A DNA stretch of 30,046 bases, taken from the NCBI GenBank assembly GCA_002393905.1, contig DGSJ01000065.1, positions 1-30,046 of the forward strand. Direction: 5' to 3'. Shown one piece after another: positions 7,835 through 16,700 of the stretch. Under the pieces are notes generated by a model that ran no database searches, had not been told where the DNA came from, and saw only the letters and a program-made list of their open reading frames with translations. The position numbers and the translations under genes are program-made. Source of the DNA: Caryophanales bacterium UBA4365. GTDB lineage: Bacteria; Bacillota_I; Bacilli_A; RFN20; CAG-826. The stretch's first letter is position 1; each line of letters begins with the position of its first letter.

Positions 7835-7850
7835 TGATAAAATCAAATTA
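7835..7850 (+). promoter_or_regulatory. Extended -10 promoter giving a leaderless start
   Basis: TGATAAAAT (7835-7843) is an extended -10 whose last base is 6 nt before the ATG at 7850. Transcription would start at or next to the A of the ATG. There is no Shine-Dalgarno site. Confidence 0.55.
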
Positions 7851-8536
7851 TGAACAAACACTTAAAAGTCTCTTTAATTCTAAATAGCTCACTTGTAGTA
7901 ATTTTTGTTTTTGGAACGATTACTTCCTTATTAAGTTGGCAGTGGATGGGAATTGATGGAAATCTCACACCAGAAACACATAACTTTTTATGGTTCTTTA
8001 CTGTTGATAGCAACATCTTTTTAGCTATCTCTGCATTAATTCTAGTTATCTTTGAGGTACTTATTCTTTTAAATAAAAGAAAAGATATCCCACATTGGGT
8101 TTATGTGGTGAAATATGTTGCTACATGCACAACAACATTAACACTCATGACTGTCATTTTATATCTAAGCCCATTACTCGGCTTAAATTTCTGGAAGTTA
8201 TTCTTAAATAACAACCTATTCTTCCACCTAATCTCTCCAGTGATTGGAATCGTTTCATTGATCTTCTTTGAAGCAAAAGAGAAAATGAGTTGGAAAGTTT
8301 CCTTCTTATCATTAGTTCCAATGGGTTTATATTCCATCTTCTATATCACTAATGTCTACACCCATCTCAATAACGGACAAGTTGATCCAAAATATGATTT
8401 CTACTATTTCGCATCAAAAGGAATTTTCATAACATGCGTGATGATTATCGTGATGCTAGTAATAACTTATGGATCCGCAATTGGTCTATATTACCTACGA
8501 GAAATTCGAAGAAAGAAGCTTACTCAAAATAAGTAA
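7850..8536 (+). CDS. Six-TM membrane protein, Pr6Pr-like
   Basis: The 228-residue protein is almost entirely membrane. Hydrophobic segments lie near residues 7-27, 48-73, 85-107, 120-142, 150-168 and 182-213, and a basic tail (REIRRKKLTQNK) follows. The sequence FLWFFTVDSNIFLAISALILVIFE, with its conserved polar TVDSN inside a helix, resembles the Pr6Pr/FAR-17a-like six-TM proteins of Firmicutes. That assignment is from memory of the family pattern and is tentative, and the function is unknown. It seems to be a single-gene unit between two terminators, with an apparently leaderless start. Confidence 0.75.
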   Translation: MNKHLKVSLILNSSLVVIFVFGTITSLLSWQWMGIDGNLTPETHNFLWFFTVDSNIFLAISALILVIFEVLILLNKRKDIPHWVYVVKYVATCTTTLTLMTVILYLSPLLGLNFWKLFLNNNLFFHLISPVIGIVSLIFFEAKEKMSWKVSFLSLVPMGLYSIFYITNVYTHLNNGQVDPKYDFYYFASKGIFITCVMIIVMLVITYGSAIGLYYLREIRRKKLTQNK

Positions 8537-8555
8537 AATCTACAGCAATTTATGA

Positions 8556-8583
8556 AAAAGAACCAGCAATTCCTGGTTCTTTT
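8556..8583. terminator. Bidirectional intrinsic terminator
   Basis: An 11-bp stem (8556-8566 with 8573-8583) closes a CAATTC loop, which is GAATTG on the minus strand. It lies between convergent genes ending at 8536 and 8598 and has A/T tails on both sides. Confidence 0.88.
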
Positions 8584-8597
8584 CGTTTACTCAAATC

Positions 8598-9308
8598 TTA
8601 TAAGAAGAATAGTGAGAACGCGATTAAATACTGGGCTACATAATAAGTCACAGCATTTAAAATCAAATCGATTGGTCGATCTTTTCCAACCGCAAAATAT
8701 GTTCCAGATAGAATCAGATCAGAAATAACAAAGAAGACTGCTGCTCCTAAAAGAACAAATAATGTGGTGGAGCTAAATCCATTAAGGATGTTTAATGAAA
8801 CAACTAAAGCGGCAAATGAGAACAAGAAACAACCATAAATAAAGACGACAAGTCGATATTCGCCGAAGTTAAATTTCATTGGTTTTTCTAAAATTAGGTT
8901 ACCAACACTCATTAAGATTCCAATTATGATAGGAAGAATAATGTAGAGAATACTTTCTCCATGGTAAAACTCCATCACGAGTCCGCTCATATAGAAAACA
9001 TGACCAACCATGAACGCGATAAATCCACCATAAGTAAAATGTCTTTCATAATCACGTTTCACGTATTTAAGTTCAAGTAAGACATCACCTGCTAATCCAC
9101 AAATCAAGCCAAATAAAACAAGTAATGGGAGATTTGTGGATGATTTTGTTGCTAATGAAACAGTTGCGACAGCAATAAAAAAGAGTGAAGCAACTGATTT
9201 AATCAAAGTCTCTTTCAAACAATATCCTTTTAATTTCTCGATTAAGAAATATCCAAGGAAGAACATCCCTAGTGTAATAAAGAGGATTACTAAGATTAAT
9301 GGAATCAT
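8598..9308 (-). CDS. YhhN/TMEM86 family membrane protein (lysoplasmalogenase-like)
   Basis: The 236-residue polytopic protein carries the YhhN/TMEM86 signatures: GLAGDVLLELKY (about residues 73-84), GFIAFMVGHVFYMSG (95-109), FVISDLILSGTYF (about 194-206) and the C-terminal YYVAQYLIA. Characterised TMEM86 members hydrolyse the vinyl-ether bond of lysoplasmalogens in the membrane, and plasmalogens occur in many anaerobic Firmicutes. Whether this protein does the same is inference. AGGAGA lies 6 nt before the ATG. The gene starts 10 nt after an aldehyde dehydrogenase stop codon, so the two are probably co-transcribed. Vinyl-ether cleavage releases a fatty aldehyde, which gives the pair a plausible link. 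Confidence 0.85.
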   Translation of the reverse strand: MIPLILVILFITLGMFFLGYFLIEKLKGYCLKETLIKSVASLFFIAVATVSLATKSSTNLPLLVLFGLICGLAGDVLLELKYVKRDYERHFTYGGFIAFMVGHVFYMSGLVMEFYHGESILYIILPIIIGILMSVGNLILEKPMKFNFGEYRLVVFIYGCFLFSFAALVVSLNILNGFSSTTLFVLLGAAVFFVISDLILSGTYFAVGKDRPIDLILNAVTYYVAQYLIAFSLFFL

Positions 9309-9318
9309 TGCTTATCTC

Positions 9319-10725
9319 CTATTTTAAGAATTTGGCAAACATCTTCTTTTTCTTTGGTGTATATGGATGCTCTCTTAGTGAGAGATTAAAATGCGTTTTT
9401 CCAAATAAAACAGTGGATGGATGAGTAAATTCTCTAAATCCCCATTCCCCATGATAAGCGCCCATTCCTGAGTGTCCAGTTCCATTAAATGGAACACCTT
9501 TGACCATGAGGTGGAGACAAACTTCATTAATACAGCCTCCTCCGTATTGTTGGGTAGACATCACCTTCTTCGCCCACTTCTTATTTTTGGTAAAGATATA
9601 GAAAGCTAAACCATGTTCTCTTCTTTGAATCACATCTAGAAGTTCATCAACTTTATCATCATCGTATTTAACGATTGGAAGTAGTGGTCCAAAGATCTCG
9701 TGTTGAACAACTGGCTCATGAATATCAACTGGATAAATGAGAGTGGTGGAATACTTACAGGTGTTAATATCGCCTTCTCCACCAAAGACAATTCGATCTT
9801 TATATTCTTCTGCTTCATCTCTAATCTTTTCGTATGCTCTTTGAGAAATTAGTTTCGGGTATTCTTCATTTAAGTATGGTTTTTCACCAATTTGTTTAAT
9901 GATTGCTTTCTTTAATTCTTCGACGAATTCATCAGCGATCTCACTTGCCACAGCAACTTGGTTAATATTGATACAAATTTGTCCAGAATTACAAATCTTA
10001 AAGAAAGCAATCTTTCGCGCGGCATCTTTGATGTTCGCGTCTTTTCTAATCACGCACCAGTTTCCGGTTTCCCCACCTAATTCAAGAGTGACTGGTACTA
10101 GATTCTTTGATGCCATCTCCATAACGTGTTTACCAACATTAGGTGAACCAGTGTAGAAGATTTTATCGACTCTTTCTTCTAAACAGAAATCAGCGACATC
10201 ATGTCCTCCATCAATCACGACAATATAATTGTCAGGGAATGTTTTTGAGATTATTTCTTTTAAAGCTTCTGTACACGCTTTTGATTTGGAACTTGTTTTA
10301 ATTAATGCGGTGTTTCCTCCAGCAATTGATGCTGCTAAAACACCCATTGAAAGAAGAATTGGAAAGTTAAATGGAGAAATAATTAAAGAAACACCATAAG
10401 GCATCTTATAGACTTTTGTGGTTAATGATGGAAAACAGGCTAATCCAGAGAAATGTCGTTCTGGTTTCGCCCATCTATTTAATCCATGGATACATTCATT
10501 AATCTCCATCACGACATCACCAATGTCGCAAAAGAAAGCTTCAACATCGCTTCGACCTAAGTCGATATACAAAGCTTTCTCGAGCTTTTCTCTATTTTTA
10601 ATGATGGCTTCTTTTAATTTAATGAGTTGTTCTTTTCTCCACTTAATATCAAGTGTTTGATTGGATAAGAAAAACTCGCGTTGTCTTTCCACAATGGAGT
10701 GGATCTCTTCTTTGGTGTATGACAT
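9319..10725 (-). CDS. Aldehyde dehydrogenase (class 3-like)
   Basis: This 468-residue NAD(P)-dependent dehydrogenase oxidises an aldehyde to an acid. It has the catalytic Asn of SPFNFPI (N120), ALIKTSS (cofactor Lys143), YTGSPNVGK (191-199), LELGGETGN (E215 as general base, though the usual LELGGKSP is altered), NSGQIC with the nucleophile Cys251, EIFGPLLP, and FREFTHPS near the C-terminus. Length and the missing N-terminal extension fit class 3 fatty or aromatic aldehyde dehydrogenases. AAGGAGA lies 7 nt upstream of the ATG. It is followed after 10 nt by the YhhN-family gene, so a fatty aldehyde substrate is a reasonable inference. Confidence 0.93.
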   Translation of the reverse strand: MSYTKEEIHSIVERQREFFLSNQTLDIKWRKEQLIKLKEAIIKNREKLEKALYIDLGRSDVEAFFCDIGDVVMEINECIHGLNRWAKPERHFSGLACFPSLTTKVYKMPYGVSLIISPFNFPILLSMGVLAASIAGGNTALIKTSSKSKACTEALKEIISKTFPDNYIVVIDGGHDVADFCLEERVDKIFYTGSPNVGKHVMEMASKNLVPVTLELGGETGNWCVIRKDANIKDAARKIAFFKICNSGQICININQVAVASEIADEFVEELKKAIIKQIGEKPYLNEEYPKLISQRAYEKIRDEAEEYKDRIVFGGEGDINTCKYSTTLIYPVDIHEPVVQHEIFGPLLPIVKYDDDKVDELLDVIQRREHGLAFYIFTKNKKWAKKVMSTQQYGGGCINEVCLHLMVKGVPFNGTGHSGMGAYHGEWGFREFTHPSTVLFGKTHFNLSLREHPYTPKKKKMFAKFLK

Positions 10726-10732
10726 ATTAATG

Positions 10733-10754
10733 TCTCCTTAAATTTATTATACCA
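10733..10754 (-). promoter_or_regulatory. Extended -10 promoter and RBS of the aldehyde dehydrogenase
   Basis: On the minus strand TGGTATAAT (10754-10746) is a perfect extended -10. AAGGAGA (10739-10733) lies at the predicted start of the transcript, 7 nt before the ATG. A weak TTAAAA (10773-10768) could be the -35. Confidence 0.65.
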
Positions 10755-10777
10755 AGGAAGAGATCCGTTTTAATTAT

Positions 10778-11731
10778 TTATTCGATTTCTTTGAGTCGTT
10801 TTTCAAGATAACTTGGAAGTTCTTCAAATAATCTATATTTGGAAACACCAATTGGATTATTCATTCCTTTCAATGTAGTTTGAACCTCAAAATTATTTAC
10901 ATTTTTACATAGTAATATTCCAACAGTGTCGTTATCGTCTGTTGTCTTTTCTAGTTCATTGACAGCATTGATATAAAAGTTGAGTTGTCCAAAATCTTTC
11001 GGTTCAACAATATCCAATTTAACTTCAACAACAACATAAGCATGGATTTTTGTGTGATACATTAACAAATCAAGATAATAGTTTCGACCATTTGGGGCAG
11101 CCAAACGATATTCTTTGCCAACCAGAGCGAATCCTTGACCTAACTCCTGAAGAAACAAAATGATGTTATCAATAAGTTTGTTCTTTAAATCTTGTTCCGT
11201 TTGTACATCGCTTTTGCTAATGAAATCAAACGACAAAGTGTCTTTTACGACTTCATTTAAAAGTTCCGGTTCATTTGTCATAGGCTCAATTTGGTGTCTT
11301 TGATAAGCTTGATTTTGAAATTGTTTTAAAACGTTTGCTCTGGACCAAGTATTTTTAACTGTTTGACCAAAATACCAAAGCATTTCATCTTTGTTAGCAG
11401 CTTTCATCATAATTAACACGATTGTTCCCCAAGGAATTTGGGTCACAACCTGTGCCCCAATTTCTTCTTCATTGAATAATGAAGAAAATCTTGCCATTCG
11501 TTTAAGTTGCTCACGCGAATAACCGCGGCCATATTCTCGAAGATCATCAGCTAATCTTTGAATGTATTTGTTGCCCCATTTTTTTCTTTTGTTAATGATT
11601 GAGCCAATTTGATAATAGGTAATAATCATTGCGCTATTGACAACATATAACGCCTTATTTCGATTCGTTTGAATTGTTCTTTTGATTTTCTCCAAATCGT
11701 TGAGGAAATCTTTTTCGATGATTTCTTGCAT
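10778..11731 (-). CDS. YhcG/DUF1016 family PDDEXK nuclease
   Basis: The 317-residue protein has the two-domain DUF1016 architecture. The helical N-terminal domain (residues 15-150) carries the family pattern YYQIGSIINK, WGNKYIQRLADDLRE, GYSREQLKRMARF and IPWGTIVLIM. The C-terminal domain (165-317) is PDDEXK-like, with YYLDLLMYH (Asp) and VVVEVKL (ExK), then DFGQLNFYINAV. Members resemble restriction/recombination nucleases and often occur in accessory or defence regions; the biochemical role is not established. I chose the ATG at 11731 because GGAG (11741-11738) precedes it by 6 nt. The in-frame upstream ATG at 11800 lies in a structured region and lacks an RBS. The gene has a long structured leader on its 5' side. 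Confidence 0.88.
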   Translation of the reverse strand: MQEIIEKDFLNDLEKIKRTIQTNRNKALYVVNSAMIITYYQIGSIINKRKKWGNKYIQRLADDLREYGRGYSREQLKRMARFSSLFNEEEIGAQVVTQIPWGTIVLIMMKAANKDEMLWYFGQTVKNTWSRANVLKQFQNQAYQRHQIEPMTNEPELLNEVVKDTLSFDFISKSDVQTEQDLKNKLIDNIILFLQELGQGFALVGKEYRLAAPNGRNYYLDLLMYHTKIHAYVVVEVKLDIVEPKDFGQLNFYINAVNELEKTTDDNDTVGILLCKNVNNFEVQTTLKGMNNPIGVSKYRLFEELPSYLEKRLKEIE

Positions 11732-11779
11732 AATTATCTCCTTTCGTTCATCGATTACTATGGTGGTTCGAACGGAGAA

Positions 11780-12066
11780 GAGAAAAGCCGTCACCTCCAT
11801 AACGAAAACACCGTTTAGTTCACCTACTTTCTCTAGTACTGAACTAGTGGTGTTACGTCAGCCAAAGTGACGGCCTCAATTCAAGATAAACTTGTGTGGA
11901 GCGGTGATCGACTTCTTGCTCTAAGACTGTGTCCTAATGTTCGTAATTTATCTTAGAAACTTATTCGATACTGGGCAATGCTTTCCCACATTAATACGTC
12001 CTAACACATAACGTATTAGTCCAAAATGTTCTTAGAATACATATCTTGGGCACTTATATTCTAACA
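11780..12066 (-). ncRNA. Highly structured RNA or long leader upstream of the DUF1016 gene (unassigned)
   Basis: Read on the minus strand, this gene-free stretch holds a series of perfect helices: 12064-12057/12039-12032, 12018-12011/11999-11992, 11988-11985/11975-11972, 11954-11947/11890-11883 and 11874-11867/11794-11787. The last encloses 11854-11849/11812-11807 and 11845-11840/11822-11817. The final GC-rich arm GTGACGGC is followed by TTTTCTCTT, like a terminator. The predicted promoter places transcript start at about 12066, right at the foot of the first hairpin. I could not match it to RNase P, tmRNA, SRP, 6S, T-box or the common riboswitches. It could be a free RNA or a cis-acting leader of the nuclease. 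Confidence 0.5.
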
Positions 12067-12072
12067 AAGTTG

Positions 12073-12102
12073 AATATAATAATAAAGAATAATAAAATAC
12101 AA
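12073..12102 (-). promoter_or_regulatory. Promoter for the structured RNA / nuclease transcript
   Basis: On the minus strand TTGTAT (12102-12097), an 18-nt spacer and TATATT (12078-12073) predict a start at about 12066. The region is very AT-rich, so chance matches are possible, but the coincidence with the first hairpin supports it. Confidence 0.45.
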
Positions 12103-12110
12103 ATTAAAGA

Positions 12111-12210
12111 TATAATATTAAAAAGAAACCAATAGTTGCGGAAATTCTAACTACAGTTGGTAGAGCAACCAAAACTAAATTTGTTAAATTAGTCTCGTAA
12201 TCAAGGAGGT
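12111..12210 (+). promoter_or_regulatory. Promoter -10 and RBS of the XRE regulator
   Basis: TATAAT (12111-12116) lies in an AT-rich tract with no clear -35. The roughly 100-nt leader contains short dyads (GTTG/CAAC around 12158-12171; ACTAA/TTAGT around 12174-12193) that could be operator sites. AAGGAGGT (12203-12210) is a strong RBS 9 nt before the ATG. Confidence 0.45.
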
Positions 12211-12219
12211 CGAAACAAA

Positions 12220-12942
12220 ATGACTATTGAAATCGCTGATCGACTAATTAAATTAAGAAAGAAATACGGCTACTCGCAGGAAGAACTTGCGGATAAGCTT
12301 GGATTAAGTAGACAAGCTGTCTCTAAGTGGGAAAGAGCCGAAGCAAGCCCAGATACAGATAACCTCATTTGTTTAGCTAAACTATATGGAGTCTCTTTAG
12401 ATGAACTTCTCAACACTGATGACTCAGTCGAAAAGATTGTCGAAGAACAAGTTAAACCTCAACAAGAAGAGAAGAAAGAAGGAATCCATATCGTGGATGA
12501 CGAAGGTAATGAAGTTCATATTAAAGATCATCATATCTATCTAAAAGATAAAGATGGTAACAAGGTTGAGAAAAAGAAAGTCTTATCCAAGCTTGAAAAA
12601 GTAAACATCATTATCTCCTCAGTTTTAGGAGGAGTCGCCTTAATCACTTATATCTTATTAGGCTGTTTACTTCATATGTGGTGGAACGCTTGGGTGGTCT
12701 TCTTTGTTCCGGAAATCATTGCCTCAATCGTTCGCTGCATTCAACATAAGAATGCGAACAAATTCAATATGGCGTTTACTGCTTGCTTTGTCTTCTTCTT
12801 TGTTTGTATGGTTGCTCCAGGCGGATTATGGCACCCAATGTGGGTTGTCTTCTTAGCCATCCCTGTTTACCACTCCATCTGCGGATCAATTAACAAAGTC
12901 TTAGGCAAAAAGGACGAAGACGAAGAATACGAAAAAGAATAG
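12220..12942 (+). CDS. XRE-family HTH regulator with membrane domain
   Basis: The 240-residue protein starts with a Cro/C1-type helix-turn-helix (residues 6-63: RLIKLRKKYGYSQEELADKL, then RQAVSKWERAEASPD and LAKLYGVSLDELL). A Glu/Lys-rich linker (66-92) follows, then a short beta-like tract of alternating acidic and His/Ile residues (GIHIVDDEGNEVHIKD, HHIYLKDKDGNKV). Four hydrophobic segments lie between about 128 and 225, with an acidic C-terminus. Membrane-tethered XRE regulators of this layout are common in Erysipelotrichia and related Bacilli; the signal sensed and the target genes are unknown. It faces the structured RNA/DUF1016 transcript across an AT-rich promoter region and could regulate it. 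A bidirectional terminator follows. Confidence 0.88.
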   Translation: MTIEIADRLIKLRKKYGYSQEELADKLGLSRQAVSKWERAEASPDTDNLICLAKLYGVSLDELLNTDDSVEKIVEEQVKPQQEEKKEGIHIVDDEGNEVHIKDHHIYLKDKDGNKVEKKKVLSKLEKVNIIISSVLGGVALITYILLGCLLHMWWNAWVVFFVPEIIASIVRCIQHKNANKFNMAFTACFVFFFVCMVAPGGLWHPMWVVFLAIPVYHSICGSINKVLGKKDEDEEYEKE

Positions 12943-12960
12943 ATAAATCCTTTCCAAAAT

Positions 12961-12993
12961 AAAAATTCACCCGTAAATTGCTGGTGAATTTTT
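12961..12993. terminator. Bidirectional intrinsic terminator
   Basis: AAAAATTCACC (12961-12971) pairs with GGTGAATTTTT (12983-12993) around an 11-nt loop containing AATTGCT. It separates convergent gene ends at 12942 and 13011. Confidence 0.88.
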
Positions 12994-13010
12994 AGTTTTC
13001 TCTTTGTCAA

Positions 13011-13550
13011 TTAATGACTATGTTCGCCTTCATAACCTTTATCATCGAGGAAGACATAACCAGTACCTGGAAGATAGGTGAGTAAAATTAGGACAGCTGT
13101 AACAACAACCGCAAGAGCGATTAAGTAATATTTAGCTCTTTTAACAATCTCAAGTTTAGCAATATCAAAGGCTAGTAAGGCACAAAAAATCATCACCATC
13201 ATGAATGTGATAATGTCGACAATCAGGACGCTGTGAAGTGTGAAACTTTGATAAATGGTGAAGATACCAATCATTAAAGGAATGGAAAGCGTTCCTCCAA
13301 TGACAAAGCCTCCGAAGTAGCCCCAGTCTTTCTTTTTACAGGCTAAGATAATGCCGGCAACCAAGAATGGATACCAAAGCATCTTCATGTGTTCCCAGCT
13401 TGTCTCATTAACTGGGAAGATGACTCCAAGAATCTTTTTCGCGATCTCACTATCAAAAATATCCGTCACGAAATGCATACAAGTTCCGATGACAATCATC
13501 AGTGTAATTGTGACGATTTGTGTGAGGTGATCTTTAAACCATTGTTTCAT
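13011..13550 (-). CDS. DUF6512-like membrane protein
   Basis: The 179-residue protein has about five hydrophobic segments. The tract MHFVTDIF...ILGVIFPVNETSWEHMKMLWYP, a loop after the first helix, resembles the PVNES(T)WEH motif of DUF6512-type membrane proteins of Firmicutes; function unknown. The C-terminus is short and His/Glu-rich (DDKGYEGEHSH), which might bind metal. I chose the ATG at 13550 because GGAGGT (13561-13556) lies 5 nt upstream; the in-frame ATG seven codons earlier has no RBS. It is divergent from the surface nuclease, with about 220 bp between the starts. Confidence 0.78.
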   Translation of the reverse strand: MKQWFKDHLTQIVTITLMIVIGTCMHFVTDIFDSEIAKKILGVIFPVNETSWEHMKMLWYPFLVAGIILACKKKDWGYFGGFVIGGTLSIPLMIGIFTIYQSFTLHSVLIVDIITFMMVMIFCALLAFDIAKLEIVKRAKYYLIALAVVVTAVLILLTYLPGTGYVFLDDKGYEGEHSH

Positions 13551-13611
13551 AAAATACCTCCGAAACCCCATTAGCCAAGGTTTTCGAAATCAATTATATT
13601 GCATAAAAGTG

Positions 13612-13702
13612 TTAGTTGGAACTAATTTTTGAATTATATCTACTGTGTAGATAAAAAATAATTAAAAAATTTCTTACGCACGCACAACTTATTTTTTATA
13701 AT
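13612..13702 (+). promoter_or_regulatory. Nuclease promoter region with two dyads
   Basis: TATAAT (13697-13702) with a weak TTACGC (13674-13679, 17-nt spacing) is the likely promoter of the nuclease gene. Upstream are two perfect dyads, TTAGTTGGAACTAA (13612-13625) and TATCTACTGTGTAGATA (13637-13653), which are candidate operators in this divergent region. GGAG (13756-13759) is the RBS. Confidence 0.45.
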
Positions 13703-13768
13703 GTAATTTCAATTACTTAAAGTCGTTTATTAGTGATTGATAAAGAAGATTACCCGGAGTCTCTCACT

Positions 13769-16700
13769 ATGAAAACAAAACTCTCTCTTGTACTAGCCTC
13801 ATTAGCGATGGCTTTTTCTGTTGGCGCTGGAGTTGCTGCCACAAATAAAGATATTTCAAACGCCGATGCAGCTGATATTTATTCAACATGCGAAACATAT
13901 TACAATGCGAAGGATAAAACTGGCCTTTTTGGTGCTGTTAGAAGTGTCGCACAAGCGAATCGCATAAGTTTGAAAGGGGGCAGTGCTTATGGGAATTTGT
14001 GGGAAATATATAAAACAGCTTATATAAAATCCGACGGGTATATTTTTGATTATTACTCTAATATTTCCAATTTTAGACCTGGAACAGACCAAGCTGGAAA
14101 CTATTCCGGAGAAGGCGATAAGTATAACCGTGAACACTCCATTCCTCAATCATGGTGGGATTCTGGAACAACTTACCAAGGAGCAGATGCCTACATTGTT
14201 GTTCCAACAGATGGTTGGGTAAATAACAAAAGAGGGAACTTGCCTTTTGGTAATGTTGGAAGCGTGACTGGAACATCAAACGGCGGTTTTAGCAAATGGG
14301 GTTCATCGAAATCTGGTTATGGCTATAGCGGAACGGTTTTCGAACCTGATGATTCCGTTAAAGGAGACTTTGCAAGAATTTATTACTACGCCATTGTTGG
14401 ATGGGACAATTCTTATACATGGACATATGCCGAAGGCGATAGCTGTTTTAAAGGAACGTATGATGAAACAAATCATGGTTTGACTGATTATGCAATTAAG
14501 TTGCTTTCAGAATGGAGCAAGCTTGATCCAGTAAGTGATTGGGAACGCTCTGTTAATACAAAAGTTAAAGCCGCTCAAGGAAATGTTAATCCATTTATTG
14601 ATCACCCAGAATACGCTGATGTTATTTGGAAAGATGCAACTGGCTATACAAAATACGCAAACGATACTGGAATTACTTCTATTTCCAAGACTTCTGCTAC
14701 TCTTGCAGAAGGCGAAACAACAACAATTTCTGCTGTTTCAAGTAACTCTGGAACAATTTCATGGGTTTCAGATGACGAAGATGTTGCTACAGTCAGTAGT
14801 CCAACTGCTGCAAGTGGAGCAAATGTCACTATTACCGGTGTTGCTGCAGGTACTGCAACAATCACAGCCATAGTTACAATTGATGGAACACAATATCCCA
14901 AAACATGCACCGTTACTGTTACTAAAGTTGTTAGTTCCCTTTCCAAAGGGTCAACTTCTCCAACTAAAACAACTTATACTGCCGGTGAATCTTTTGATTC
15001 AACAGGATTAACTATTACTGCTACTTATAGCGATTCAACAACTTCAAACGTGACTAGTTCCGTTGTCTGGACACCAGACCCATTAACCGCCGGGACAACA
15101 TCGGTTACCGGAACATTTGGCGGAAAAACAATTACTATTACTGGTTTAACTGTTAACGCAGCGACTGAACCAGAAATTATTGATAGTAACTCCGATTTAT
15201 CAGTTGGAGATTATGTTGTTCTTAGAACTGCAGCAGGTGTTGGTGTAACCGGATGGAACAATAATAAGGATGCTACTGTTTCTGAAACAGAAACTGAATG
15301 GAAAAAATATTATGTTGCTTCAGCAAGCAGCTCTGGTTTCACATTAAAAGACGAATCTGCGAACAACTTTATTGCTACTCCGGGACGTGATAATAAATTT
15401 GTTTATGGTTCTGCTGCAACATGTAGTACGGATTCAAGCGGTCACTTAATTTGTAATAGTCGATATTTATGTAAAAACGGAACAAATTACCGTTTCTATA
15501 CGAGTGTCGGTAGTTATTTACCATTCTTTATTTATAAAGTCCCAGCATCATCTACTAAAACACTTTCATCAATCAGTGTTGCAACTGCTCCAACAAAGGT
15601 AACATATACAGCAGGTGAATATTTCGATCCAACTGGGTTATTTATTACACGTACATATTCTGATTCAACTTCAGATACATACGCTTATGCAGGACACACT
15701 TCTGAATTTGCATTCACTCCAACAACTTCAACAGCTTTAACAACAAGTAATACCTCTGTGACAATCACTTATAGTGGCAAATCAACTTCACAAGCCATTA
15801 CTGTTAATGCTGCTAAGACATTGTCTTCCATCAGCGTTTCGACTGCTCCAACAAAGACATCTTATTATTCTGGACAGACATTTGATCCAACTGGTCTAGT
15901 TATTAGAAGAACATATTCTGATAGCACATATGATACTTATACGTATGCGAATCACACATCGGAATTTAGTTTCTCCCCTTCAACATCCACAGCTTTAACA
16001 ACTAGTAATGTCTCTGTGACAATCACTTATGGTGGTAAATCAACTACCCAAGCTATTACTGTTAATGAGGTAACATTGACATCAATCGCTGTTTCAACGG
16101 CCCCATCCAAATTAACATATGTTGTTGATGAATGTTTTAATCCAACTGGTCTAGTTATTACTAGAAACTATTCAAACAGCACTAGTGATACTTATACATA
16201 TGCTAACCACACTTCAGAGTTTAGTTTTAATCCTTCACTTTCAACAGGATTAACAACACAAAACACTTCTGTGACCATTAGTTATGGTGGCAAATCAACC
16301 ACCCAAGCTATTACAGTTAATACCTCTGGAGGTGGTGGAAGTGAAACTGAAGAATCAAGCGTGACAATTAATTTTGCTTCTGGCGGTAACTGCACATCTA
16401 CAAGTGGTTCATTTGATGGGGTAAGTTTTACAACAGCACAGAGCAGCAGTAATAATCCACCAGCATATAACACTAATAGTTCCGAATTGAGAATGTATTA
16501 TGCAAGTTCTGGGGACGGAAATGCATTAACATTAACACCTGACTCTGGTTATTCTATTATTGGAGTTGTAATTACGGCTTCAAGCTCCAGCTATACTCCA
16601 ACCGTTAAATATAATGTTGATGGCGGTTCTGATGTTACGGGCTCATGGTCCTCAACAGTTATGACAATTAGTGGAGTTAGTGCTTCATCTTCATTCGTTT

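Noticed and set aside
11732..11800. Longer N-terminus of the DUF1016 protein from the ATG at 11800
   Set aside because: It lacks an RBS and lies partly in the last arm and U-rich tail of the structured RNA, while the ATG at 11731 has a good GGAG.
11761..12080. RNase P RNA, tmRNA, SRP RNA, T-box or common riboswitch
   Set aside because: None of the diagnostic strings (GAGGAAAGTCC and ACAGAA; tmRNA tag and T-arm; GGAAGGAAGCAG; T-box GGTGGNACC; FMN, SAM, lysine or cobalamin cores) was found on either strand. The region is kept as an unassigned structured RNA.
13733..13768. GTG start of the nuclease 12 codons upstream
   Set aside because: The added residues are charged and precede a typical signal peptide that begins at the ATG at 13769, which has GGAG at 9 nt.
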